Assembly: GCA_016793805.1 (NCBI GenBank)
Contig: JAEUIZ010000053.1
Location: forward strand, 1 to 59,159
Length of the DNA: 59,159 nucleotides
Direction of reading: 5' to 3'
Origin: Phycisphaerae bacterium
GTDB lineage: Bacteria; Planctomycetota; Phycisphaerae; Phycisphaerales; UBA1924
Made by a program: the position numbers and the translations under genes. Each line of letters starts with the position of its first letter. Position 1 is the first letter of the stretch. Of this stretch, positions 1 through 8,268 are shown one piece after another. The notes below the pieces were generated by a model. It searched no databases and was not told the origin of the DNA. It saw nothing but the letters and a program-made list of their open reading frames with translations.

Positions 1-1
1 C

Positions 2-157
2 GACCACTGCGAGTTCCCCTACCCCGCGGACTCTGGCGGCAACTTCCCCGTCGGCAGCGTCATCCAGAACCCGACGCAGGCGAACTGCTTCTACAGTTTC
101 TTCCGCTGCGACGGCCCGGGCCACGTCCCGCTCCCCGACGCGAAGAACGCCTGGTAG
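2..157 (+). CDS. C-terminal end of an unrecognised protein (partial)
   Basis: The window opens inside a reading frame whose last 51 codons end at a TAG (155-157). The peptide starts DHCEFPYPADSGG and ends LPDAKNAW, with three cysteines and many Gly, Pro and aromatic residues. This composition would suit an extracellular or pilin-like protein, but I recognise no family. The start and most of the gene lie outside the window. It converges on the cyclophilin gene, with 54 bp between the stops. The coding call rests on the open frame to the window edge and natural-looking composition. Confidence 0.5.
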   Translation, partial: DHCEFPYPADSGGNFPVGSVIQNPTQANCFYSFFRCDGPGHVPLPDAKNAW

Positions 158-211
158 ACACGTTCCCGTCGTCCCGCCGCGCCCGATGCCCGCCCGGTTC
201 CCCCCGCCTTC

Positions 212-2359
212 CTACTGCGACAACTCCGCCGCGTTCATGTACACCACCGCCAGCCGCGGGTCCAGACCGCCAAGGCTCGTCAGCGTCTGGCCCCACGCCG
301 TGTGAACACGCGTCATCTGCGCCACCACCGCGCCCGTCACGCTCGGGAACCCGAACGGCGCCGAGATCACCTCCACGGAATAGAACCGGAACGCCACGTT
401 GCTCGTGATCTTGTTCCACACCGCCGGGATGTCCTGCGGGCGGTGGTCCCGCCGCTGGTTCGCCCCCAGCCCCTGCACGCTCGCCGGCCCAAACACCGTC
501 GTCCCGTCAGAGAAGTGGAACAACAACTGATAGTTGAAGATCACCGACCCCGAGTACGGGTTGAACACCGAGATCGTCTCCTGCATCCCCGTCGGCACCT
601 GCGTCGGATCCGAGTACCCGTCCGCAAAGTGCACCGTCCGCGTCGACACCGTCGTGAACGGCGTCGACATCGTGTCCCCGTCCCGTCGCTCCGTGTACGT
701 CGCCGCCACCGCCGCCGCCGCGCTCGTCACGTCGTACCGGATCGAGAAGAACTGGTCCGACGGCAGCCCCATCCCCGTCGTCAGCACGATCTGCTGCCGC
801 CGCTGCGCCGTCGTCAAGAGCGTCACCGGGCCCGCCACCGTCGATCCGTTCGACAGCACGAACGTCAGGCTCACCGTGATCGCCGCAGGCGACCCCGCCG
901 TGTACAAGATCTCCACCCGCGAGTCCCCGCTCGCCGGCACCCGCGCCGCCGCCAGGAACCCCGTGCTCCGGCCCGTCGCCAATGACCCCAGCGCCAGGCT
1001 CCCCTCCGTCACCCCGCCTCCCGTCTTGTACTGCGTCAGCGCCGCCACCACCGCCACGTTCGACGTCACCTGGATCGAGAACGTCCCCGTCGGGATCAGC
1101 CCCCCCGTGTCGTGCAGCAGGATCGTCGCCCGGCGGAACGGGTCCGCTCCCACTGAGAAGAACCGCGTCGCCCCCGACTGCGGGTACACCGCCACGCTGA
1201 TGCTCGCCACGCTCGACGTCAGGTTCTCAAAGATCAAATAGTTCTGGATGCTCGGCCCGCGCTCCGCGCCCCCGAAGTTCCACGTCTTGAGCGCCCCCTC
1301 CCCGATCCCCGTCACGTCCTGGAACGTCTCCCCCAGCGTCAGCCCAGCGTCCCGATGGTCCAGCGCCGCCCCCATCGCCCGCGTCGACCTCACCTCGATC
1401 GAGTACCCCGCGTTCGCCCTCACCAGGTTGTACGTCGGCACCGCCGAGTCCGAGACCTTGATGCTCACCCGCGCGCCCGCCGCGAGCCCCCCGATCGCGA
1501 TCACCCGGTCCCGGTTCCCGCCCTCATAGTGCACCATCACCTGGTAGTGCGACACGCCCCCGAGGTCCAGGTTCACAAGGTCCACCCGCTCCACGATGTT
1601 CGCCCCGCGGATCCCCTCCGGCATGTGCGACGCGAACGTGTAGAACAGCGTCGAGTTCGACGGCTTGATCAGGTCCACGTCGTGGATCCGAACCAGCGTC
1701 GCCTCCGTCGGGCCCACGCCCGGGTTGTACGCCGGCGTCACCGGCACCGCGTCGAACGTCCCAGGGTTCGGGTTCATCCCCGTCAGCGACTGATCCAGGT
1801 CCCGCGTCTGCAACCCCGCGATCGCCTGCACGATGTTCCAACCCTGGATCACCTTCCCGATCACCCGATACCCGCCGTTGAGCGTGTTGAACTGCGGGTT
1901 GTCCACCAGGTTGATCACGAACTGGCTCGTCGAGCCCGAACTCGACATCGGCACCAGCGCCACCGTCCGCGCCGCGTTGTTCCTCGGCCCACCGTTCGGG
2001 ATCGCCGCCGACTGGTTCAGGTTCCGCAGCCCAGGCCCGTCATCAAACCCGAACAGCCCTCCATACAGCCCGTTCGCCGTCCGCGCGTGGAAAAAACTCT
2101 CGTCCAGCCACCCGCGATCAATGTAGAACCGGAAGTTCGCCACCCCCGCCAGCAGCGTCGCGTCGAACAACTCGACGTCGATGCTCCCCTGGTTCGTGTT
2201 GATCCGCATCACCGAGTCGTTCTGGTTCTCCATCATCCCCAGCGTCGGCAACGCCGTCGTCATCGGGCCGTTGTACAGCGCCAGCCGGCCCTCCAACGCC
2301 TCCAGCAACGCCGGCCCATACGTCCCGCGACGACCAGCACGCGCCTTCTTCCTGCCCAT
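212..2359 (-). CDS. Secreted cyclophilin-type peptidyl-prolyl isomerase with long beta-repeat C-terminus
   Basis: A 715-residue protein. Residues ~45-225 are a cyclophilin domain: it opens with INTNQGSIDVELFD, then has FHARTANGLYGG and SQFVINLVDNPQFN, matching the family's substrate-binding core. The N-terminus is basic (GRKKARAGRRG) followed by LEALEGRLAL, which resembles the LEPR-x-LL export motif of planctomycete surface proteins. Residues ~230-715 form Ser/Thr/Val-rich beta-type repeats of unknown role. I chose ATG 2359 because AAGGAGGG lies 8 nt upstream; a GTG 18 nt earlier would place the ribosome site inside the gene. It probably assists proline isomerisation outside the cytoplasm. 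The domain call is secure; substrate and location are inferred. Confidence 0.85.
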   Translation of the reverse strand: MGRKKARAGRRGTYGPALLEALEGRLALYNGPMTTALPTLGMMENQNDSVMRINTNQGSIDVELFDATLLAGVANFRFYIDRGWLDESFFHARTANGLYGGLFGFDDGPGLRNLNQSAAIPNGGPRNNAARTVALVPMSSSGSTSQFVINLVDNPQFNTLNGGYRVIGKVIQGWNIVQAIAGLQTRDLDQSLTGMNPNPGTFDAVPVTPAYNPGVGPTEATLVRIHDVDLIKPSNSTLFYTFASHMPEGIRGANIVERVDLVNLDLGGVSHYQVMVHYEGGNRDRVIAIGGLAAGARVSIKVSDSAVPTYNLVRANAGYSIEVRSTRAMGAALDHRDAGLTLGETFQDVTGIGEGALKTWNFGGAERGPSIQNYLIFENLTSSVASISVAVYPQSGATRFFSVGADPFRRATILLHDTGGLIPTGTFSIQVTSNVAVVAALTQYKTGGGVTEGSLALGSLATGRSTGFLAAARVPASGDSRVEILYTAGSPAAITVSLTFVLSNGSTVAGPVTLLTTAQRRQQIVLTTGMGLPSDQFFSIRYDVTSAAAAVAATYTERRDGDTMSTPFTTVSTRTVHFADGYSDPTQVPTGMQETISVFNPYSGSVIFNYQLLFHFSDGTTVFGPASVQGLGANQRRDHRPQDIPAVWNKITSNVAFRFYSVEVISAPFGFPSVTGAVVAQMTRVHTAWGQTLTSLGGLDPRLAVVYMNAAELSQ

Positions 2360-2523
2360 CGCCGATCCCTCCTTCACCCTTCCGACCCGGCCTCTGCCCC
2401 AAACCTACCCCCACATCCCCGTCCCGACCATCCCTTCCACGCCCTCTCCCTCTCCTTCCGCGATCCGCGCCCCCCCTGATCCCCAAACCCCTCCCAGCCC
2501 AACGCCCAGCCTCCCCCGGCCCA

Positions 2524-2529
2524 TAACCT
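2524..2529 (+). promoter_or_regulatory. TANNNT box, leaderless promoter of the glycosyltransferase
   Basis: TAACCT ends 8 nt before GTG 2538. There is no ribosome binding site, and this box is the main support for that start. Confidence 0.45.
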
Positions 2530-2537
2530 TACTCCGC

Positions 2538-4901
2538 GTGCTCACCCACCGCCGTCCAGAGCCCCAGACCCTCCTCCAACCCCCTCGGGTCCCAACCTGG
2601 CGCGTCCGCGCCGTCATCCCCAGTTTCGGCCGCGAACCCGACCTCGCGCTCCTCCTCGCCGACCTCGCTCGCCAACGCCTCGACCTCGCCGGCGGCATCC
2701 ACCTCCACGTCACCCTCGTCGACAACGCCTCCCCCTCGCCCCTCTCCCGACTCCACGTCCCCCCTCGCCTCGACCTCGAACACCTCCGACTCCCCGCCAA
2801 CACCGGCGGCAGCGGTGGCTTCAACGCCGGACTCCGACTCGCCCTCTCCCGAGGAACGCCCGCCGACCGCTGCGAACTCCTCTGGCTCCTCGACAGCGAC
2901 GCTCGCCTCTCGCCCGACGCCCTCGCCCACCTCGTCCTCGCCCTCGCCGCCGATCCCTCCCTCGCCGCCGTCGGCTCCGCGCTCGCCGACCCCGCCACCG
3001 GCCTCCTCTTCGAAGTCGGCGGCGCCCTCGACCCCCGCACCGGCGAATACCGCCAACCCACTCCTCCACACTGGGCCCAGGCCTGCGACTTCCCCGCTCT
3101 GATCGACGCCGAGTACCTCGCCGCCTGCAGCCTCCTCGTCCGCCGTGACGCCGCCGAACGCGCCGGCCTCCTCCACGACCTCTTCCTCTCCGGCGACGAC
3201 GTCGAGTGGTCCCTCCGCATCGCCCGCCGAACCCGTCTCGGCCTCGCCGTCGCGCCCGCCTCCCGCGCCTTCCACCCCCATCCCGACCGCATGCGCACCG
3301 CCGTCCGCTACTACGCCGCGCGGAACGCCTTCGTCGCTCTTGCCGCCAGCCCCGTCAACTCCGCCCGTCTCCGCTTCCGCCGCGCCCTCCGCGAGTCCGC
3401 CCGCGCCGCCTCCCTCGCACTCATCGCTCGCGACGACCTCGCTCGCCTCCACCTCCGAGGCCTGCGCGACGCCTCCCTCGGCCTCCTCGGACCCGCCCCC
3501 GCTCCACTCCTCGTCGATCCCCCCACGCCACTCCACCACCTCCCCGCCGCCGTCCTCGACGCCCTCTCCGCCTCGCGCCGTCCCGGCCGCCTCCTCCTCC
3601 GCGCCTCCGCACTCGCCGATCCCGCGCCCCTCCTCGCCGCCTGCCAGCGCCGCTGCATCCATCCCGTCATCGACCCGCCCGCCGAGCCCCCTCCCCTCCG
3701 CACGCTCCTCCAACGTCTCCTCCGCCGTTCTCCCTACGCCGTCGCCGTCGTCTCCGCCCGCGCCCGTCCCGGCGACTGGATCGCCGCACGCACCCTCGTC
3801 GCCGCCTCCCCCGAAGGCTTCACCCTCCGCCGCATCTCCCGCCTCGGCCGCGCCCGCGCCCTCCTCTCCATCGCCCTCCAATCCCTCCCTCTCGCCGCCC
3901 GCCTCGCACTCCGACCTCCCTCGCTCCCGCCGCCCGAACCCCTCGTCCCCTCGCCTTCGCCCTCCACATCCCTCGGCCCTCCTCCCGCCGCGCCGGCCTT
4001 GCCCATCCCCGTCCCCTCCCTCGCCATCGTCATCCTCTCCTTCAACCGCGCCGACGCCCTCGCCAGGACCCTCCGCTCCCTCGCCGCCAACCCCGACGCC
4101 GCCCACGCCTCCGTCATCGTCGTCGACAACGCCTCCACCGACTCCACCCTCCACACCCTGCGCGACCACTTCCCCCACATCAACCTCATCCCCCTCCCCC
4201 AGAACCGCGGCGTCGAGGGCTTCAACATCGGCGTCCGCGCCGCCTCCGCAGACCTCGTCCTCATCCTCGACGACGACGCCGTCCCCGCGCCCGGAGTCCT
4301 CGCCGCCGCCATCAACCACCTCACCCTCCGCCCCGACCTCGCCGCCGTCGCACTCCACCCGCGCCACCCCGCCACAGGCCGCTCCGAGTGGCCCTTCGCC
4401 GAGCACTTCCAGCCCGCACTCGAACCTCGCCTCGCCAACCACTGGCCCGTCATGGGCTGCGCCAACCTCGTCCGACGCGACGCCTGGCTCCGCGTCGGCG
4501 GCTACGAGCCCGACTACTTCCTCTACCGCAACGACGCCGACCTCGCCATGAAACTCATCGGCGCCGGCCTCGGCGTCCGCTTCGATCCCGCACTCGTCGC
4601 CCTCCACGACAGCCCCGCCGCCTCACGAAAGTCCACGCGTTGGTTCCGCCTCGCCACGCGCAACTGGGTCTGGAACTGCCGCCGCCACGGCCGAGGGCTC
4701 CCGGGCCTCGCCCTCCTCCTCCTCGGCCTCGCCTGGGCCCTCCGTCTCGCCGCACCGCGCCCCGGCCTCCTCCTCCGCACCCTCCGCGGCGCCCTCGAGG
4801 GCCTCTCCACCCCGCCGCCACCGCTCCACGCTCCCGTCGAGCCCGACGGCTCCCCCGTCCGCGACTTCCTCCGTCTCCGGCTCCGCCGCGCCCCTCGCTA
4901 A
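2538..4901 (+). CDS. Two-domain family 2 glycosyltransferase
   Basis: A 787-residue protein with two GT2 (GT-A fold) domains. Domain 1 (~25-255) has VIPSFGR, VDNASPS, NTGGSGGFNAGL and the metal-site run LLDSDARL. Domain 2 (~490-715) has VILSFNRADAL, VVDNASTDST, NRGVEGFN, LILDDDAVP and a later YRNDADLAMK acceptor region. The first domain resembles galactofuranosyl/rhamnosyl transferases of the WcaA/RfbF type. A hydrophobic segment (~721-740) may bind the membrane. It probably transfers two sugars onto a cell-envelope glycan from nucleotide-sugar donors. The GTG start is supported by the TAACCT box. The stop overlaps the convergent PagL-like gene by 4 bp. Donor and acceptor cannot be read from sequence. 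Confidence 0.85.
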   Translation: MLTHRRPEPQTLLQPPRVPTWRVRAVIPSFGREPDLALLLADLARQRLDLAGGIHLHVTLVDNASPSPLSRLHVPPRLDLEHLRLPANTGGSGGFNAGLRLALSRGTPADRCELLWLLDSDARLSPDALAHLVLALAADPSLAAVGSALADPATGLLFEVGGALDPRTGEYRQPTPPHWAQACDFPALIDAEYLAACSLLVRRDAAERAGLLHDLFLSGDDVEWSLRIARRTRLGLAVAPASRAFHPHPDRMRTAVRYYAARNAFVALAASPVNSARLRFRRALRESARAASLALIARDDLARLHLRGLRDASLGLLGPAPAPLLVDPPTPLHHLPAAVLDALSASRRPGRLLLRASALADPAPLLAACQRRCIHPVIDPPAEPPPLRTLLQRLLRRSPYAVAVVSARARPGDWIAARTLVAASPEGFTLRRISRLGRARALLSIALQSLPLAARLALRPPSLPPPEPLVPSPSPSTSLGPPPAAPALPIPVPSLAIVILSFNRADALARTLRSLAANPDAAHASVIVVDNASTDSTLHTLRDHFPHINLIPLPQNRGVEGFNIGVRAASADLVLILDDDAVPAPGVLAAAINHLTLRPDLAAVALHPRHPATGRSEWPFAEHFQPALEPRLANHWPVMGCANLVRRDAWLRVGGYEPDYFLYRNDADLAMKLIGAGLGVRFDPALVALHDSPAASRKSTRWFRLATRNWVWNCRRHGRGLPGLALLLLGLAWALRLAAPRPGLLLRTLRGALEGLSTPPPPLHAPVEPDGSPVRDFLRLRLRRAPR

Positions 4902-5590
4902 TACGGAACCATCACCCCCACGTACACCATCGCCCCGTCCCGCGACGGGTTGTCGATGTCCCCCTCGATCCGCGCGTTCGAGATGTGGTGCCACCGGATC
5001 CCCGCCTGCAACCGCGGGCCGCCGGGGTCCTCCGTCAGCCCATACGTCACCCCCACGCCAACCCGCGGCATGAACTCAAACCCCGTCCCCTCGTCCGGAA
5101 CCACGTCCGACGCGAACAGCAGCCCGATCCCCGGATCCACATACGCCGTCCACCGCTCCGTCCTCACAAAGTGCATCCGAATCACCATCGCCGGGTTGAT
5201 CCCAAACGCGTTGTCCCCGCGCTGGTCGAAATACCACGCGTTCAACTCCAGCGAGAACTCCACTCGATCCACCAAAAACATCGAGTACGCCACTCGAAGG
5301 TTGTAATCCGTCGCGTCGTTCAGGTTGTGCGCCACCCCGCCACCGAATGTCCACCACTGCGTCCCCTCCGTCCCGAACGCCGCCCTCGCCGCTTCCGGCG
5401 AGGGGGGGGCCGGCTCCGCCTCCCCTCGCACCAGCGACATCGGGACCTCTCGCCCGCTCGCCGCCTCGTCCGCCGGCGGCGGCCTCAGATACTCCACCCC
5501 CATCCGCGGCAGCGCCACCGCCATCCCGCCCTCTTGCGCCCTCGCCACGCCCGCCGCCACGACCATCACCGCCGGAATCACTCGATGCAT
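4898..5590 (-). CDS. PagL-like lipid A deacylase / acyloxyacyl hydrolase family protein
   Basis: A 230-residue protein with a hydrophobic N-terminus (VIPAVMVVAAGVARAQ) that looks like a signal peptide. The C-terminal two thirds are alternating beta strands, as in an outer-membrane barrel. Near the C-terminus, RWHHISNARIEGDIDNPS matches the PagL signature His-x-Ser-Asn, with a Glu a few residues on; these supply the His-Ser catalytic pair and third residue in PagL. The family removes the 3-O-linked acyl chain of lipid A in the outer membrane. The ATG at 5590 has a TANNNT box 6 nt upstream. It is divergent from slyX and convergent with a glycosyltransferase. The family is clear; the lipid substrate in this lineage is inferred. 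Confidence 0.75.
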   Translation of the reverse strand: MHRVIPAVMVVAAGVARAQEGGMAVALPRMGVEYLRPPPADEAASGREVPMSLVRGEAEPAPPSPEAARAAFGTEGTQWWTFGGGVAHNLNDATDYNLRVAYSMFLVDRVEFSLELNAWYFDQRGDNAFGINPAMVIRMHFVRTERWTAYVDPGIGLLFASDVVPDEGTGFEFMPRVGVGVTYGLTEDPGGPRLQAGIRWHHISNARIEGDIDNPSRDGAMVYVGVMVPY

Positions 5591-5596
5591 GCGCCC

Positions 5597-5602
5597 AGAG
5601 TA
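5597..5602 (-). promoter_or_regulatory. TANNNT box upstream of the PagL-like gene
   Basis: TACTCT on the minus strand ends 6 nt before ATG 5590. Confidence 0.45.
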
Positions 5603-5626
5603 CCGCGCCCGCCGCGCGCCGTCACA

Positions 5627-5632
5627 TATCCT
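5627..5632 (+). promoter_or_regulatory. TANNNT box upstream of slyX
   Basis: TATCCT ends 5 nt before GTG 5638. Together with the box at 5597-5602 it makes a back-to-back promoter pair in a 47-bp divergent gap. Confidence 0.45.
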
Positions 5633-5637
5633 TCCCC

Positions 5638-5871
5638 GTGCCCGACTCCCGGCTCCATCGCCTCGAAGAGAACCTCGCCTTCACCGAGCGCGCCACCGAC
5701 GAACTCGCCGCCGAAGTCGCCGCGCTCAACCGCCGACTCGACGACCTCACCCGTCGCCTCTCGTCCATCGAATCACGCCTCGGCCGGCTCGCCGACGCCC
5801 TCCCCGACCGCGACGCCTCGCCCCTCGACGAACCCCCCGCCGCGCTCCCGCCCCCGCTACGCCAGCAGTGA
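5638..5871 (+). CDS. slyX: SlyX family protein
   Basis: A 77-residue protein close to the family length of ~72. Residues 4-52 carry the SlyX pattern: RLHRLEENLAFTER, then DELAAEVAALNRRLD and LSSIESRLGRL, with heptad hydrophobics predicting a coiled coil. The Pro-rich tail (LDEPPAALPPPLR) is typical of the family. The biochemical function of SlyX is not established. The start is GTG, supported by a TATCCT box 5 nt upstream and by the first residues aligning with the family. Its 3' end overlaps the convergent gpmI by 15 bp. Confidence 0.75.
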   Translation: MPDSRLHRLEENLAFTERATDELAAEVAALNRRLDDLTRRLSSIESRLGRLADALPDRDASPLDEPPAALPPPLRQQ

Positions 5872-7596
5872 CGCCCCCGTCATCTCCGCTGGCTTCTCCA
5901 GCCCCATCATCTCCAGCGCCGTCGGCATGATGTCCGCCAGACGACCCCGCCTCGCACGCACCCCCGCGTCAAACCACCCCAGCGCCTCGAAGTCCCCGCG
6001 CAGCCGACGACCACGCACCCCCTCGCCCACCACGTACAGCGGCACGTCATAGTTCGTGTGCGCCGTGTGCGGCGAGTTCGTCACCGGATCGAACATCTGC
6101 TCGCAGTTCCCGTGGTCCGCCGTCACGATGAGTTGTCCCCCGCGCGCCAGCGTCGCCTCCACGATCGCCCCAACACCCCCGTCCACCGCCGCGCACGCCC
6201 GCACCGCCGCCTCCAGGTTCCCCGTGTGCCCCACCATGTCCCCGTTCGCGAAGTTCACCACGATCAGCGCCTCGCAGTCCGACGCCGCCACCCGCCTCAG
6301 CACCGCGTCCCGCACCTCCGCCGCCGCCATCTCCGGCGCTTCGTCATACGTCGCCACCCGCGGGCTCTGCGGGTTCTCCCGACGCTCCCCGGGAAACGGC
6401 TCGTCCCGGTAGTCATTGAAAAAGAACGTCACGTGCGGGTACTTCTCCGTCTCCGCGCACCGGAACTGCCCAAGCCCCAGCGACGACACATACGCCCCGC
6501 CGATGTTCGCCATCTTCGCCGGCCTCGGGAACGCCACCCCCTGCACGTGCGGCACCAGCGCCTCCCAATACTCCGTCATGATCACATAATGCAGATCTAA
6601 CTTCTTCCCGCGATCAAACCCCACCCGCCCCGTCTCCGGGCTCGCCTTCACCTTCGACCACATCGCGTCCGGAAAGCAGAACGCCGCCGACAACTCCCGC
6701 GGCCGATCCCCACGATAGTTGAAAAACACCACGCTGTCCCCGTCCATGATCCGCGTCGCCGGGTCGTACTCGCCCCCGCACGTCCGCGGCGTCACAAACT
6801 CGTCCCCCTTCATCGTCTCCCCAGACGGGTTCGCGTAATACTCCTCAAACGCCGCCCCCGCGCTCCCAAAGTGCCGCGCCTCGCCGCCCTCCGGCCCCCG
6901 CGTCAGCAGCCGATACGCCCTCTCCACTCGCTCCCACCGATGGTCCCGATCCATCGCGTAAAAACGCCCCACCACGCTCACCACACGACCCACCCCGATC
7001 TCCCGGCATGCCGCCTCCACCTGCTCCGCATACCCCTTCCCCGTATACGGCCCCGTGTCCCGACCATCCGCAAACAAATGGATATACACACGCTCCCTCA
7101 ACCCCAACTCCCGGCACGCCCGCAGGATCGCGTACAAGTGCTCCAGCAGCCCATGCACCCCCGCGTCCGAGTTGATCCCCATCAGGTGCAGCGCCCGCTC
7201 CGCCCTCGCCACGCGTCCCTCCCGCACCGCCGCCCCCGCCAGGCACCGCTCGATCGCCCCCCGTATCGCCGCGTTCGTGTGCAAGCCCCGCTCGCACGCC
7301 TTCGTCATCACCAGACTCTCCTGCGGCACCACGCGCCCCGCCCCGATGTTCTGGTGCCCAACCTCGCTGTTCCCCATGGTCGCCCCAGCCCCCACCCCCG
7401 GCAGACCCACGTCCTCCCCGCTCGTCTTGATCAGCGTCCGCGGCCACTCCCGGTCCAGTCGCGCCGCCACCGGCGTCAGCCCACGCTCCCGCGCCACCCG
7501 CGTCGCGTCAAACGCCGCGTGCTCCGCGTGCGGATTCAGTCCCCACCCATCTCGAATAATCAGCACCAGCGGCGAACGTTGCGGCATCGTCGTCAT
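5857..7596 (-). CDS. gpmI: 2,3-bisphosphoglycerate-independent phosphoglycerate mutase
   Basis: A 579-residue enzyme interconverting 3- and 2-phosphoglycerate in glycolysis and gluconeogenesis through a phosphoserine and two Mn ions. Visible motifs are DGWGLN near the N-terminus, TMGNSEVGHQNIGAGR with the nucleophilic serine, HLFADGRDT, VGRFYAMDRD, NYRGDRPRE, FANGDMVGHTG and VTADHGNCE. These give the metal ligands and substrate arginines. It is about 65 residues longer than the usual ~510-515. I use ATG 7596, with TACACT 6 nt upstream; a GTG at 7617 would put that box inside the gene. It is cytoplasmic and monocistronic, and converges on slyX. Confidence 0.95.
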   Translation of the reverse strand: MTTMPQRSPLVLIIRDGWGLNPHAEHAAFDATRVARERGLTPVAARLDREWPRTLIKTSGEDVGLPGVGAGATMGNSEVGHQNIGAGRVVPQESLVMTKACERGLHTNAAIRGAIERCLAGAAVREGRVARAERALHLMGINSDAGVHGLLEHLYAILRACRELGLRERVYIHLFADGRDTGPYTGKGYAEQVEAACREIGVGRVVSVVGRFYAMDRDHRWERVERAYRLLTRGPEGGEARHFGSAGAAFEEYYANPSGETMKGDEFVTPRTCGGEYDPATRIMDGDSVVFFNYRGDRPRELSAAFCFPDAMWSKVKASPETGRVGFDRGKKLDLHYVIMTEYWEALVPHVQGVAFPRPAKMANIGGAYVSSLGLGQFRCAETEKYPHVTFFFNDYRDEPFPGERRENPQSPRVATYDEAPEMAAAEVRDAVLRRVAASDCEALIVVNFANGDMVGHTGNLEAAVRACAAVDGGVGAIVEATLARGGQLIVTADHGNCEQMFDPVTNSPHTAHTNYDVPLYVVGEGVRGRRLRGDFEALGWFDAGVRARRGRLADIMPTALEMMGLEKPAEMTGASLLA

Positions 7597-7602
7597 GCTT
7601 GC

Positions 7603-7608
7603 AGTGTA
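7603..7608 (-). promoter_or_regulatory. TANNNT box upstream of gpmI
   Basis: TACACT on the minus strand ends 6 nt before ATG 7596. Confidence 0.45.
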
Positions 7609-7625
7609 TTCCCACACGCGCGGTG

Positions 7626-7668
7626 CCCCCCCCCTTTCCGGCAGGTGGCCGGCGGTGGGGGGGGGGGG
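7626..7668. repeat. C9/G12 homopolymer hairpin in a divergent promoter region
   Basis: Nine C (7626-7634) are followed by CCGGC (7638-7642), a 5-nt loop, GCCGG (7648-7652), and twelve G (7657-7668). The strand can fold with both the inner 5-bp stem and the outer C/G tracts. It lies between gpmI and the next gene. Long G tracts are prone to slippage and sequencing error. Confidence 0.55.
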
Positions 7669-7704
7669 ACTGCGACTCTGCCCTCGCCACGATCCGCCGG
7701 ACTT

Positions 7705-7710
7705 GATAAT
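7705..7710 (+). promoter_or_regulatory. Possible -10 element for the gene at 7743
   Basis: GATAAT differs from TATAAT at one position and lies ~33 nt before GTG 7743, leaving room for a short leader with a GGAGG site. I see no convincing -35. Confidence 0.3.
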
Positions 7711-7742
7711 CTCCCCGCCTGCTCGTCTCCACCGGAGGCCTC

Positions 7743-8249
7743 GTGGGCAGAACGACCCTTCATGATCTGGCCGAACTCGGCGCTTATCACATCCGCGCGC
7801 CGCGGTCTGTTCGTGTCGAAGTGGGCGAGCCCGTCATCCGCGCGTTCCGGCAGCGCATCCGAGAAGTCGCCTACGACCCCCAAGCCGCCCGCGTTGACCT
7901 CCCGCCAATCAATGTTCGTCACACCCTCCTCCTGCAACGACTCAAGGCCGCCTCACGCCATTACAAGAACGTGCCCTTCGCACTGCTCACTCATGTCGCG
8001 CCCGCCAGCGCCGGCCCCGTCCGCTTCCACTTCCTCTTCTGGCTCCATCCCCTCGAACCGACCATCAACCTCGTCATGGTCATCCGTTGCTCCGCTTGGA
8101 AACGCCCTCACAACCTCTTGCGCGCCTTCGCAAACCCCATCGCCTGGCCATTCGGGCGCGCCGCCTGGGTCATGCGACGCGCACACAATCGTCTTACCAG
8201 GTCCGATAACTATGTGCCTCCCGGGAACCCCATCCCCGGCGGTACGTAG
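7743..8249 (+). CDS. Unrecognised protein, first gene of a pair
   Basis: A 168-residue basic protein that I do not recognise. The GTG start is preceded by CCGGAGG at good spacing. The middle has a hydrophobic and aromatic stretch (VRFHFLFWLHPLEP, then INLVMVIRC); the C-terminus is rich in Arg, Asn and Pro. No signal peptide or clear membrane span. The next gene starts 19 bp after its stop, so the two probably form an operon. The DNA is less biased to C at third positions than neighbouring genes, which may indicate later arrival. Coding status rests on frame length, start signal and natural amino-acid use. Confidence 0.5.
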   Translation: MGRTTLHDLAELGAYHIRAPRSVRVEVGEPVIRAFRQRIREVAYDPQAARVDLPPINVRHTLLLQRLKAASRHYKNVPFALLTHVAPASAGPVRFHFLFWLHPLEPTINLVMVIRCSAWKRPHNLLRAFANPIAWPFGRAAWVMRRAHNRLTRSDNYVPPGNPIPGGT

Positions 8250-8268
8250 GTACCATGGGAGTTAGGTT

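Noticed and set aside
2405..4607. Long reading frames antisense to the glycosyltransferase
   Set aside because: They are low-complexity (Arg/Gly/Glu-rich) and mirror the GC-rich codons of the real gene; no start signal or family match.
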